Positions 1 through 8,443 of a stretch of DNA of 64,000 nt are shown in pieces (the stretch's first letter is position 1; each line of letters begins with the position of its first letter). The DNA is taken from positions 2,471,388 to 2,535,387 of the forward strand of contig AP019702.1 in assembly GCA_006739055.1 (NCBI GenBank). The letters run 5' to 3'. The notes under the pieces were generated by a model. That model saw nothing but the letters and a program-made list of their open reading frames with translations. It was not told the DNA's origin and made no database searches. A program made the translations under genes and the position numbers. The DNA is from Allostella vacuolata (GTDB lineage Bacteria; Pseudomonadota; Alphaproteobacteria; ATCC43930; Allostellaceae).

Positions 1-791
1 GGGCGTACCGGCGCCGGCAGGATCCCGGCCTCGGCCAGTGCGCGCTGTGCCTGCGGCTCCGCCACATCGGACCAATAGGCCCGCACCGGCTGGCCGACAT
101 CCACCGCATAGGGAAACCAACGCTGGTTGGACCCGATCCAGTCCGCGACGACCGCCACACCGGCGAGGCGCCAACTGACCTGGCGCAGCGCTGCCATCCT
201 GGGCGCCGGGAGTGGTTCGGGGGAGAACAGCCGGACAGCCTCGCGCACGAAGGCCCGGGCGGCATCCTGCGCCGCGCGCCCGAAGAGTTCGCTCGTTCCA
301 GGGGCGCCGGACAGGATGCTGTCCCCGCCTGCCACCGGGCGGCCGTGATGGCCGAGCACCGGCCCGAACATGGCGGCCACCTGTGGCGTGCGCCAGCCCG
401 GGAGCCAAGCCGACCATTCGTCGGCCAGGGAATCAAGCAATAGGCCCATGCCGGCCAGAGAATGCCCGGGATCGGCCAGATCCGCCGTCCGTCCGTCGAG
501 CGGGCCCAGGGCGGCCGTTGGCCAGTGCGGCGGTGACTTCTTCTGGAACGGACGAGAGAACTTGCCGATGTCGTGCAGGGCGAGCATCAGGCCCCACAAC
601 TGCCGGAATGCGCAGGGCGACCAGCCCAGCCGTCCGGCAACGTGATGAAAAGGCGCCGGGTGGCGGTCGGCCAGGGCCATGCCGACCGCCGCCACGTCCA
701 GGCTGTGCATCCAGAGCGGGTGCCAGCATGCGCCCGCCCCGCCCGAAACAGGCTGCGCCTTGCCCCAGAATTCGCGGAACGGGCTCAGCAT
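1..791 (-). CDS. cas3: CRISPR-associated nuclease-helicase Cas3, type I-E, N-terminal HD part (partial at window edge)
   Basis: The reverse strand reads without a break from an ATG at 791 to base 1, giving 263 residues. An in-frame TGA lies seven codons upstream, so this ATG is the first possible start. The N-terminus has FWGKAQP, then WHPLWMHSLDVAAVG, LHDIGKF, LGHHGRP and VADWIGSNQRWFPY. These are the landmarks, in the same order, of the type I-E Cas3 HD domain (E. coli YgcB has WGK, YHCLDVAAVAD, LHDIGKF, GHHG and LADWLGS). Cas3 is the Cascade-recruited ssDNA nuclease and 3'-5' helicase of CRISPR interference. All HD metal ligands visible here are intact. The helicase half and any cse1-cse2-cas7-cas5-cas6e-cas1-cas2 genes would lie beyond the left edge. 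No strong Shine-Dalgarno is seen. Only 40 bases separate this gene from the RTX gene upstream on the same strand, so its promoter may lie inside that gene. Confidence 0.93.
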   Translation of the reverse strand, partial: MLSPFREFWGKAQPVSGGAGACWHPLWMHSLDVAAVGMALADRHPAPFHHVAGRLGWSPCAFRQLWGLMLALHDIGKFSRPFQKKSPPHWPTAALGPLDGRTADLADPGHSLAGMGLLLDSLADEWSAWLPGWRTPQVAAMFGPVLGHHGRPVAGGDSILSGAPGTSELFGRAAQDAARAFVREAVRLFSPEPLPAPRMAALRQVSWRLAGVAVVADWIGSNQRWFPYAVDVGQPVRAYWSDVAEPQAQRALAEAGILPAPVR

Positions 792-831
792 CCGCGATGC
801 TGTTCAGCCCGTGCCGCTATGGCCCCGCCCC

Positions 832-1683
832 TCAGAGCAGGAAGTACAGCGAATCCAGGTGGTCGATGTTGTTGACCGTGATCTGGTCGCCGGTGTCGAA
901 GTCGATGCGCAGGCCGGTTGCGACGGGGGTGACGTCGACCGAGGTGGCGAAGCGGCCGAAATTGCCGTAGCCGAAGCCGCGCAGGTCGACGAAATCGACC
1001 TGGGCCGTGAAATCCACCACGACGTCGGCCCCCGCGCCCGGGCCGAACACGAAGATGTCGGAACCGGCATCGCCGAACAGCTGGTCATTGCCGAGGTCAC
1101 CCGACAGCCGGTCGTCGCCGGCCCCGCCATAGATCGTGTCGTCGTCGCGGCCGCCGCGGATGATGTCCGCCCCCTGGCCGCCGGCCAGCAGGTCGCGGCC
1201 GGCGCCGCCATAGATGCGGTCCTGGTCGAAGCCGCCGTCGATGCTGTCGTCGCCATTGTCGCCCGACAGGGTGTCGTTGTGCTCCTCGCCATACATCGTG
1301 TCGTTGCCGGGGCCGCCATGGCCGATGTCGGCGCCGAAGCCGCCGCCGATCAGGTCGTTGCCGGCATTGCCCGACACGAAGTCGTCGTCATGGCCGCCGA
1401 ACAGCCGGTCGTTGCCGACCTCGCCGAACAGGATGTCGCTGCCCTGGCTGCCGGCCACCACGTCGTCGCCGTCGCCGCCCAGCAGGAAGTCCGCGCCTTC
1501 GCCGCCTTCGATCTGGTCGTTACCGGGCCCGCCGAAGGCGGTATCGGCACCGGTGACGCCGTCGATGGTGTCGTTGCCACCCGCCCCGTCGATCAGGTCG
1601 TTGCCGCCGCGGCCGTCCAGCACGTCGGCGTCGACGGTGCCGAACTGGGTATCGTTGCCGTCCGTCAGAATGAATAGCGCCAT
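832..1683 (-). CDS. RTX-type calcium-binding repeat protein, probable type I secretion substrate
   Basis: A 283-residue protein with no Sec signal peptide, starting MALFILTDGND. From about residue 15 to 205 it is almost entirely tandem nonapeptides of the GGxGxDxxx type, roughly twenty of them. These fold into a calcium-loaded parallel beta-roll. The last 75 residues carry FVFGPGAGADVVVDFT and end in hydrophobic LYFLL, as in serralysin-type C-terminal secretion signals. There is no catalytic domain, so it may be a small surface or matrix protein. An upstream in-frame ATG at 1722 would add 13 residues, but the G-rich stretch just before 1683 favours the shorter form. No type I ABC exporter is present in the window. 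Confidence 0.85.
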   Translation of the reverse strand: MALFILTDGNDTQFGTVDADVLDGRGGNDLIDGAGGNDTIDGVTGADTAFGGPGNDQIEGGEGADFLLGGDGDDVVAGSQGSDILFGEVGNDRLFGGHDDDFVSGNAGNDLIGGGFGADIGHGGPGNDTMYGEEHNDTLSGDNGDDSIDGGFDQDRIYGGAGRDLLAGGQGADIIRGGRDDDTIYGGAGDDRLSGDLGNDQLFGDAGSDIFVFGPGAGADVVVDFTAQVDFVDLRGFGYGNFGRFATSVDVTPVATGLRIDFDTGDQITVNNIDHLDSLYFLL

Positions 1684-1870
1684 TGCAGTGCCCCCGAGGA
1701 GAATCGCCCGGCAACAGGTCACTCCAACCCGCGGTCATTTGCAAAGCCCTTCGTATGGGCGGCATCGCTCTGGCGGGAACCGGGCGTCCGGCCGCAGCGT
1801 TGTTGCCGGGAAAATCGCACCTGACGGCGCCGTCCGCCCGCGCGCCCGGGTCGCTGGAGGATCCCCGCCG

Positions 1871-3772
1871 ATGCGCGAAGCCGACCCGCCCCGCACGCCG
1901 CTCGGCCACCCGCCGCCGGCCGCCCTGCAACTCGCCCGCTCGCCGCTGGCGACGCCGCTCGGGCCGGCGGCGCCGACGCCGCTGGTGACCGCCGGGGCGG
2001 TGCTGGTCACCATCGGCGCCCTCTATATCGGCCGCGACATCTTCATCGCCTTCGCGCTCGCCATCCTGCTCGGCTTCCTGCTGGCGCCGATGGCGACGCG
2101 CCTGCGCCGCTGGGGGCTGCCGCGCGCGCTGGCGGTGGTCGTGTCGGTCGCCTTCGCCTTCGTCGTGCTGGCCGCGATCACGGTGGTCGTCGGCAACGAA
2201 CTCTATCTGCTGGCCTCCAACATCCCCGACTACCAGCAGACGATCCGCGCCAAGCTGGCCGGGATCCGCGAATCGACCGGCGGCGGCGGCGTGTTCGAGC
2301 GGCTGTCGCAGATGGCGAGCCTGCTCGGCCGCGAACTGGGGGCGGCGGCGGACCAGGCGACGAGCGGCAGCGTGCCGGTGGTGATCCAGCCGCCGCCGCC
2401 CCAGCCGCTGGCGGTGCTGGAGAACTTTGCCGGGCCGGTGATCGCCTCGGTCGCCACGGCCGGGCTGGTGGTGGTGTTCCTCTTCTTCGTGCTGCTGGAG
2501 CGCGAGGACCTGCGCGACCGGCTGATCCGCCTGCTCGGCGTCGGCCAGGTGCTGCGCAGCACCCAGGCGCTGGACGAGGCCGGCCGCCGCGTCAGCCGCT
2601 ACCTGGTGATGCAGCTGGTGGTGAACGCCAGCTACGGGGTGCCGATCGGCATCGGCCTCTACCTGATCGGCGTGCCCAACGCGCTGCTGTGGGGCGTGCT
2701 GGCGGCCGTCCTGCGCTTCATCCCCTATCTCGGGCCGTTCATCGCCGCCCTCTTTCCGATCACGCTCGCCTTCGCCATCGACCCCGGCTGGGAGATGCTG
2801 GTCTGGACGATCGCGCTCTTCCTGGTGCTGGAGGTGATCAGCAACAACGTGCTGGAGCCGCTGCTCTACGGTTCGTCGACGGGCATCTCGTCGCTGGCGA
2901 TCATCATGGCGGCGATCTTCTGGGCGACGCTGTGGGGCCCGGTCGGCCTGCTCCTGGCGACGCCGCTCACCGTGTGCATCGTCGTCATCGGCCGCTATGT
3001 GCCGCAGCTCGAGTTCCTCGGCATCCTGCTCGGCAACGACCCGGTGCTGGCGCCCGAGCAGCGCTTCTATCAGCGGCTGGTCGCCGGCAACCACGAGGAG
3101 GCGCTGGAGGTGGCCGAGGACTATCTCGAGGACACCACGCCCACCGCCTTCTACCAGGAGGTGGTGCTGCCGGCGTTGCAGATGACCGAGAACGACCACG
3201 ACAACCGCATCCTGGATGCCGACCTGCGGCGGCTGGTGGCGGAGCGGGTCGAGCGGGTGCTGGTCGACCTGGACGAGGACGGGCTGCTCGGCCAGCCGAA
3301 GGAAGGCGAGGCCCTGGCCGCCGCCGACCGCGCGCCCGGCCGCGTCCTCTGCCTGCCGGGACGGACCCCGCTCGACGAGGTCGCCGCCGCCATCCTCGCC
3401 CGCTGGCTGCGCGCCGACGGCCGTGCGGCCGATGCGTTCGGGCATTTCGACCCGCGCTCGGGGGCGGCCACCTTCGGCCAGCCGGGCGAGGGCGACGTCA
3501 TCGCGCTCTGCTACCTGCAGGCCCGGCCGCAGACCTATGTCCGCTATGTCGGGCGCCGCCTGCGCCGGCTGGCGCCACAGGCCCGCCTGCTGGTGGTGGC
3601 CCTCAACAGCATCGACGGCGCGGTCGGGCTCGACCGCATGGCGGGCGGGGCACCGACCGATGGCGTCTCGCTGTCCCTGGCGGCGGCCGTCCACCAGATC
3701 GAGGCCTGGCAGCCGCTGCCCGAACCCGAACCGGACCTGGACCCGCCGCTGCCCGCACCCGCCGCCGCCTGA
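1871..3772 (+). CDS. AI-2E family transporter (PerM/YdiK-like permease) with long C-terminal soluble domain
   Basis: 633 residues. The start at 1871 is preceded by GGAGG ten bases upstream; the frame is open far upstream but without family similarity. Residues about 45-375 hold roughly eight hydrophobic segments. They include the family-typical GLYLIGVPNALLWGVLAA, LRFIPYLGPFIAAL and NNVLEPLLYG stretches of PF01594 proteins, which export small molecules or ions across the inner membrane. After VPQLEFLGILLG (about 376) comes a charged region of some 255 residues, absent from short family members. It contains RFYQRLVAGNHEEALEVAED and ends in an Asp/Glu/Pro-rich tail. The substrate cannot be told from sequence. 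The gene stands alone, with the hydrolase 72 bases downstream. Confidence 0.88.
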   Translation: MREADPPRTPLGHPPPAALQLARSPLATPLGPAAPTPLVTAGAVLVTIGALYIGRDIFIAFALAILLGFLLAPMATRLRRWGLPRALAVVVSVAFAFVVLAAITVVVGNELYLLASNIPDYQQTIRAKLAGIRESTGGGGVFERLSQMASLLGRELGAAADQATSGSVPVVIQPPPPQPLAVLENFAGPVIASVATAGLVVVFLFFVLLEREDLRDRLIRLLGVGQVLRSTQALDEAGRRVSRYLVMQLVVNASYGVPIGIGLYLIGVPNALLWGVLAAVLRFIPYLGPFIAALFPITLAFAIDPGWEMLVWTIALFLVLEVISNNVLEPLLYGSSTGISSLAIIMAAIFWATLWGPVGLLLATPLTVCIVVIGRYVPQLEFLGILLGNDPVLAPEQRFYQRLVAGNHEEALEVAEDYLEDTTPTAFYQEVVLPALQMTENDHDNRILDADLRRLVAERVERVLVDLDEDGLLGQPKEGEALAAADRAPGRVLCLPGRTPLDEVAAAILARWLRADGRAADAFGHFDPRSGAATFGQPGEGDVIALCYLQARPQTYVRYVGRRLRRLAPQARLLVVALNSIDGAVGLDRMAGGAPTDGVSLSLAAAVHQIEAWQPLPEPEPDLDPPLPAPAAA

Positions 3773-3844
3773 CCGATCGGGATCCTGGCCACGCCGGCAG
3801 CCGGGCGTATGCTGGCCGGCCAAGGCACCAGGGGAGGGAACCGC

Positions 3845-4837
3845 ATGTCGCTGTCGATCGGGCCGGCCGCGCTGAACGACCGCTATTTCGATTCGGCCGG
3901 GGTGCCGATCCGCTTCGTGGAGGCAGGTGCGGGGGAGCCAGTCATCCTGCTGCACGGCTATTCCAGCTCGCTGGAGGAAGGCTGGGCCGACCGCGGCGTG
4001 GTCGCTGCCCTGTCGGCGACCCACCGGGTGATCGCGCTCGATGCGCGCGGCCACGGCAAGAGCGGCAAGCCCCACGACCGCGCCGCCTACGGCCCCGAGA
4101 TGGGGCGGGACGTGATCCGGCTGATGGACCATCTGGGCCTGCCGCAGGCCCACATCATGGGCTATTCCATGGGCGCCCACGTCGTGGCCCAGCTCGCCAC
4201 CCGCCGCCCGGAGCGCTTCCGCAGCCTGATCCTGGGCGGGTCCGCCGGCCGGCTGGGCTGGACCGCGGCCGACCAGGCCCGGGTCGATGCCGAGGCGGAC
4301 GAGATGGACCGGGGGCTGCTGAACGCGCAGATCCTGCGCCTGTGGCCCAAGGAGAGGCCGAAGCCCACCGATGCAGAGCTGCGGGAGATGTCCGCCCGCC
4401 GCCTGGAGGGCAAGGACCCCAGGGCGCTGGCCGCCATCCGCCGCTCCAACCCCGACCAGGTGGTGACGCTGGCGGAACTGGCGGCGATTCCGGTGCCGGT
4501 GCTGGGCATCGTCGGCACCGCCGACCCCTACCAGAAGGACCTGGAGCGGGTGCAGGCGGTGCTGCCGGGCATGACGCTGGTCCGGATCGAGGGGGCCGCC
4601 CACGGCAACGCGGTCGGGCGGCCCGAATATGTCGAGGCGGTGCTCGCCTTCCTCGCCCGGCTGCCGCCGATGCCGGCGGCCGGACCCCTTGCGCCGGAAG
4701 AGGATGGGCCGGAAGAGGACGGGCCGGCGGAATACGCCTCGCCCGCCTGCTTCCTGCACGAGCTCGACCCGGCCTTCGGCGGCCCGGCTACGCCGCCAGG
4801 GACGCCGCCGAAGGGCCGGTCGGACGGTCGCCCTTGA
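3845..4837 (+). CDS. alpha/beta-fold hydrolase
   Basis: 330 residues. The start at 3845 follows a strong GGGAGGGAA. The fold shows as VILLHGYSS (oxyanion hole, about 33-41), the nucleophile elbow GYSMGAH (Ser near 108), the acid in VGTADPY (near 224) and the base in GAAHGNAVG (near 252), so the Ser-Asp-His triad is complete. The substrate is unknown; the profile fits small esterases and lactonases of the family. After the hydrolase fold comes a low-complexity tail with a repeated PEEDG unit, encoded by a 15-bp direct repeat at about 4693-4722. The last 50 bases overlap the 3' end of the convergent dioxygenase gene, so the tails are read on both strands. Confidence 0.85.
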   Translation: MSLSIGPAALNDRYFDSAGVPIRFVEAGAGEPVILLHGYSSSLEEGWADRGVVAALSATHRVIALDARGHGKSGKPHDRAAYGPEMGRDVIRLMDHLGLPQAHIMGYSMGAHVVAQLATRRPERFRSLILGGSAGRLGWTAADQARVDAEADEMDRGLLNAQILRLWPKERPKPTDAELREMSARRLEGKDPRALAAIRRSNPDQVVTLAELAAIPVPVLGIVGTADPYQKDLERVQAVLPGMTLVRIEGAAHGNAVGRPEYVEAVLAFLARLPPMPAAGPLAPEEDGPEEDGPAEYASPACFLHELDPAFGGPATPPGTPPKGRSDGRP

Positions 4838-5660
4838 TGGTGGTGCGGTAGAGCGTGCGCGCCAGGTGCGGCGGGCAGCCGGTGGCGAGGTGGATGGTCG
4901 CCCGGTTGTCCCACATCACCAGGTCGCGCGCCTGCCAGCGGTGGCGATAGATGAAGCGCGGCTCGACCATGTGGGCGCAGAGGCGCTGCAGCAGGGCGGC
5001 GCCCTCGTCCTCCGGCAGGCCGACGACCCGGGTGGTGAAGCCCTCGTTGACGAACAGCGCCTTGCGGCCGGTCGCCGGATGGACGCGCACCATCGGGTGC
5101 TCGACCTCGGGCACGGCGCGCTTCTGCTCCTCGGTCAGTGCCGGCCGGTGCGAGGTCTTGGCGTTCTGGGCGGCGTTGCGGGCGGCATAGGAATGGATGG
5201 CGGTCAACCCGTCGATGCGCGCCTGCGTCTCGGCGTCGAGCGCGTCATAGGCCGCGTGCATGTCGACGAACAGCGTGTCGCCGCCTTCCGCCGGCAGCAC
5301 CTGGGCGTGCAGGGCCGACGCCAGGCTGGGCTCGGCCTTGTAGGACAGGTCCGAATGCCAGTAGTGGCCGGCATCGACCAGCCCGATCGGCCTGCCGTCG
5401 ACGAACTCGTTGGACACGACCAGCAGTTCCGGATGGCCCGGCAGCAGGAACTGCTTCTGCACATGGATCTCCAGCTCGCCGAAGCGGCGGCTGAAGTCGA
5501 TGTGCGCGTCCGGCGTCAGGCGCTGGTCGCGCACGACCAGGACCGAGCGCCGCTCGAAGGCGGAGCGCAGCAGGGCGAAGGCCGCGTCGTCGAGCGGCTG
5601 GTTGAGGTCGACATCGATGGCCTCGACGCCGAGGACGGCGGGCAGGTCGCGCAGGATCAT
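4788..5660 (-). CDS. TauD/TfdA-family Fe(II)/2-oxoglutarate-dependent dioxygenase
   Basis: 290 residues from an ATG at 5660 preceded by GGAAG; longer in-frame starts up to 5750 add a non-conserved proline/arginine-rich leader. The iron ligands are visible as the HxD of YWHSDLSY (His near 102) and the distal His in WDNRATIHLA. The 2-oxoglutarate-binding Arg is in RTLYRTTIKGDRP near the C-terminus. The family oxidises taurine, 2,4-D, alpha-ketoglutarate-dependent sulfonates and similar small acids; the substrate here is not deducible. A 7-bp inverted repeat (5769-5775 and 5787-5793) lies in the 174-base gap before the gene and could be a regulatory site. The 3' end overlaps the convergent hydrolase gene. 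Confidence 0.88.
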   Translation of the reverse strand: MILRDLPAVLGVEAIDVDLNQPLDDAAFALLRSAFERRSVLVVRDQRLTPDAHIDFSRRFGELEIHVQKQFLLPGHPELLVVSNEFVDGRPIGLVDAGHYWHSDLSYKAEPSLASALHAQVLPAEGGDTLFVDMHAAYDALDAETQARIDGLTAIHSYAARNAAQNAKTSHRPALTEEQKRAVPEVEHPMVRVHPATGRKALFVNEGFTTRVVGLPEDEGAALLQRLCAHMVEPRFIYRHRWQARDLVMWDNRATIHLATGCPPHLARTLYRTTIKGDRPTGPSAASLAA

Positions 5661-5834
5661 GGGCTTGCTTCCGGCAGGGTGGGGACGATCATCCTCGTAT
5701 GCCCCGGCGGGCAAACGGTACGGCGGTCGAGGACGCGGGGCAGCCATCATGACGGCCGGGCGGCCGATCCGGCAAAGCAGAAATTCTTGCCGGGCAACGT
5801 AGAAAAACTCGGGGGGGAACCGGGGTAGGGGCGC

Positions 5835-7214
5835 CTACCCGTCCTGCCAGCGGGCCGGGTCGCTGCCGATCGGGGCGGCGGGGCGGCTCCAGAAGCAGGG
5901 AGCGCCGGTCACGGACAAGGGCGCGTTGAGGCGGAAGGCGGGACCCCACGGGGTTGCCTCGGCGGCCGGCGCGACGTCGTCCTGGTCCTCCGGCCGCAGC
6001 GGCCCGTCGCCCGGCGCCGGATGCCGCGCCAGCAGGACCGCGGTGCGGGCGAGCGACGCCCTGCTCGCCACTCCGCCGCCGCTGGTGCGCCGCCGGACGA
6101 GCCCCATCACCGCCGCCGCCGCCAGGATGTAGCCGGTCGCGTGGTCCAGCGCCTGGACCGGCAGCGGGGTCGGGCGGTCGCGGCCCAGGCGCTCCATCCC
6201 GGCCTGGGCGATGCCGGCGCTCATCTGCACCAGGCTGTCGAAGCCGCGCCGGGCCTGCCAGGGACCGGACCAGCCATAGGCGTCGAGCGAGACGTCGACC
6301 AGGCCGGGCCGGGTCCTCCGCCGCACCTCGGCACCGAGGCCGAGGCGCTCCAGCGCATCGCTGCGATAGCCGTGGACCACGACGTCGCTCTGCCGCAGCA
6401 GGTCGAGCAGCACGGCGCGGTCGGCCGCCTGCCGCAGGTCGAGCCGGGCGGAGCGCTTGCCCGCCATCATCTCGGGCTCGATCGCGGGCTCGCTCCAGTC
6501 CGGCGGGTCGATGCGCAGCACCTCGGCGCCGTACCCGGCCAGGAAGCGCGTGGCGACCGGGCCCGCCAGCACGCGGGTCAGGTCGAGCACCCTTATGCCG
6601 GCCAGCGGGCGTGCCGAATTGACGGTCCGGGGCGTCTGCACCCCGCTCTCGGTCGCGGTCGTGGCCAGCAGCGGCTCCGCCGCCACGCTCCGGCCCTGCG
6701 CGTGCGCGCGCCAGTCGGCCAGCGACCGCATCGCGGCCGCGCATCCCCCGGCGGATACGATCGCACTCTCCAGGGCGTCGGCCGGCCAGCCCGCCACCGC
6801 CGCGGCGACCTTGGCCTTCTCGCCCTCCACCCCCAGCACCGCCAGGGCCGCGCGTCGGTGGTGCGGGGCGTTGGTGTGCAGGCGGATCCAGCCGTCGGCC
6901 GCCGCATAGTCGCCCGCGACCGGGTCCCAGGGCGGCGGCGGCGACCAGCCTTGCGGGCGCAGGGAGGTGGCGAACCAGAATGAGGCGAGGCGCCGGTCGA
7001 CGGCGACCGGGGCGGGCGGGCGGGCGTTGGCGGCCAGCCATTCCGACACGGCCAGCCCCGCCGCGGCGACCGATGCCGAGGCCAGGTCGGTCACGGCGAA
7101 GACGGACGGCAGGCTGCCTTCGCCGGTCATCCGGACCCGCTCGAGCGCGGCGGGAGCGCCGTCGGCGGCGGACCAGATCTCGGCCAGCATGGCGGCGAAG
7201 GGAAGGGCGGTCAT
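5835..7214 (-). CDS. family III CoA-transferase (CaiB/BaiF-like), atypical domain order
   Basis: 459 residues from the ATG at 7214, with AGGA eight bases upstream. The second half, from about residue 213, carries the usual N-terminal signature of the family (LAGIRVLDLTRVLAGPVATR, AEVLRIDPP, MAGKRSARLDL) and the catalytic aspartate region RRGFDSLVQMSAG. The first 200 residues have DGWIRLHTNAPHHRRAAL and an A-GG-AAAMRSLADWRAH region, which in ordinary CaiB proteins lie near the C-terminus. The protein therefore looks like a rearranged version of the fold. The reaction should be CoA transfer between carboxylic acids; substrates are unknown. A small inverted sequence around TTGATTGATCCGATCAA lies just upstream, near 7280-7302. 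Confidence 0.8.
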   Translation of the reverse strand: MTALPFAAMLAEIWSAADGAPAALERVRMTGEGSLPSVFAVTDLASASVAAAGLAVSEWLAANARPPAPVAVDRRLASFWFATSLRPQGWSPPPPWDPVAGDYAAADGWIRLHTNAPHHRRAALAVLGVEGEKAKVAAAVAGWPADALESAIVSAGGCAAAMRSLADWRAHAQGRSVAAEPLLATTATESGVQTPRTVNSARPLAGIRVLDLTRVLAGPVATRFLAGYGAEVLRIDPPDWSEPAIEPEMMAGKRSARLDLRQAADRAVLLDLLRQSDVVVHGYRSDALERLGLGAEVRRRTRPGLVDVSLDAYGWSGPWQARRGFDSLVQMSAGIAQAGMERLGRDRPTPLPVQALDHATGYILAAAAVMGLVRRRTSGGGVASRASLARTAVLLARHPAPGDGPLRPEDQDDVAPAAEATPWGPAFRLNAPLSVTGAPCFWSRPAAPIGSDPARWQDG

Positions 7215-7310
7215 GGATGCGTTCCTGGGCGGGCCATCTCTGCGATGCGCGCGAGGATGGCGATCGCCCAGATATGTCGTCAATGTTGATTGATCCGATC
7301 AACGCGACGG

Positions 7311-8336
7311 TCAGGCTGGCGGCGGGTCCTCCAGCTCGGCATCGATCTCCCCCCCTACCAGGATGACGATGGCCGAGAGCCAGATCCAGGTCATGAAGCC
7401 GATGGCGGCCCCCAGCGAGCCGTAGGTGGCGTCGTAGTCGGCGAAGCGGGAGACGTACCAGGAGAACAGCATTGACCCGCCGAGCCATGCCGTGGCGGCG
7501 ACCGCCGCCCCCCAGGCGACGCCGCGCCAGACCCGCTGGCGGCCGGGCGCGTGCGGGCGGCACGGCCCCCAGCGGTAGAGCACCGCCAGGCCCGCCGTCA
7601 GCGCCGCGGCCAGGGCCGGCCAGCGCAGCAGCGTCACCAGCCGCTCGACGTCGAACGGCAGCGGCAGCCAGGCGATCGCCACCGGCAGCACGACCACCCC
7701 GGCCAGGGCCAGGAGAAGGAACAGGATCGCCCCGAAGGTGAAGGTCAGGGTCTGCAAAGTCAGCCAGACGAAGGAGCGGCTTTCGCGGATGCCGTGGACG
7801 ATGTTGAGGGCGTCGAACAGCGCCTTCATCCCGGCGTTGGCGCTCCACAGCGAGACGGTGAGGCTGATCCCGAGCGTGAGACCCAGCGTCTCGGTCGGCC
7901 GTGACGAGATCCGGGAGATCTGGCCGCCGATCACCTGCACCGCGCCTTCGGGCAGGAAGAAATAGAGGTGCTCCAGATGCTGCGAGATGGTGGCAGGGTG
8001 GGCCACCAGCCCATACAGCGACACCAGCGCCGCCAGGGTCGGGAAGATCGCCAGCAGGGCATAGAAGGTGACGCCGGCGGCGACCGAGATCACCCGGTCT
8101 TCCCAGATCTGGTCGTAGAGGCGCCGGATCAGGCTCTTGCGCACCGGCGGAGGCAGCACCGCGGGCGCGATCGCCGCGGCGACCGCGCTCGGCCGCGTTG
8201 CCCGCCCGCCCGCGAGCCGCTGTTCCTGCTGCATCCGCCGTTGCCACACGCCCGCGGCGCACAGGGCGCCCAGCATCAGCACCACGACGGCGTGGGCACG
8301 AATCGGCAGGCGGCGGGGACGGGCGCGTTCATCCAT
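7311..8336 (-). CDS. YihY/UPF0761 (BrkB-like) inner-membrane protein
   Basis: 341 residues from the ATG at 8336; upstream in-frame codons lack conservation. An N-terminal hydrophobic stretch (about 15-30) and a basic linker precede the YihY core. The core has the family landmarks DRVISVAAGVTFYALLAIFP, SLTVSLWSANAGMKALFDALN and YGSLGAAIGFMTWIWLSA, with six predicted membrane spans. It was once annotated ribonuclease BN or serum-resistance BrkB. The family's biochemical function is not established. The C-terminus ends ELEDPPPA shortly after the last span. It sits on the same strand as the CoA-transferase, 96 bases ahead of it. Confidence 0.87.
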   Translation of the reverse strand: MDERARPRRLPIRAHAVVVLMLGALCAAGVWQRRMQQEQRLAGGRATRPSAVAAAIAPAVLPPPVRKSLIRRLYDQIWEDRVISVAAGVTFYALLAIFPTLAALVSLYGLVAHPATISQHLEHLYFFLPEGAVQVIGGQISRISSRPTETLGLTLGISLTVSLWSANAGMKALFDALNIVHGIRESRSFVWLTLQTLTFTFGAILFLLLALAGVVVLPVAIAWLPLPFDVERLVTLLRWPALAAALTAGLAVLYRWGPCRPHAPGRQRVWRGVAWGAAVAATAWLGGSMLFSWYVSRFADYDATYGSLGAAIGFMTWIWLSAIVILVGGEIDAELEDPPPA

Positions 8337-8443
8337 GGGCGACTGGCGTAACGGCGCTTGGCCGCCTGGCGTTCCCCCGGCGGATCGAGGCCCGAGGCGC
8401 AAGCGGGATTGGATGGTCGGCATGCGGCCCGGAACGGGCGAAC

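Noticed and set aside
212..970. Plus-strand open frames over the first kilobase
   Set aside because: They are antisense to cas3 and the RTX gene and show no family-like content.
832..1683. RTX gene as a haemolysin toxin
   Set aside because: No pore-forming or enzymatic domain, only repeats and a C-terminal secretion signal.
1520..4759. Minus-strand open frame of over 1000 codons opposite the permease and hydrolase
   Set aside because: Antisense shadow; the plus strand has membrane-protein and hydrolase signatures with good ribosome-binding sites.
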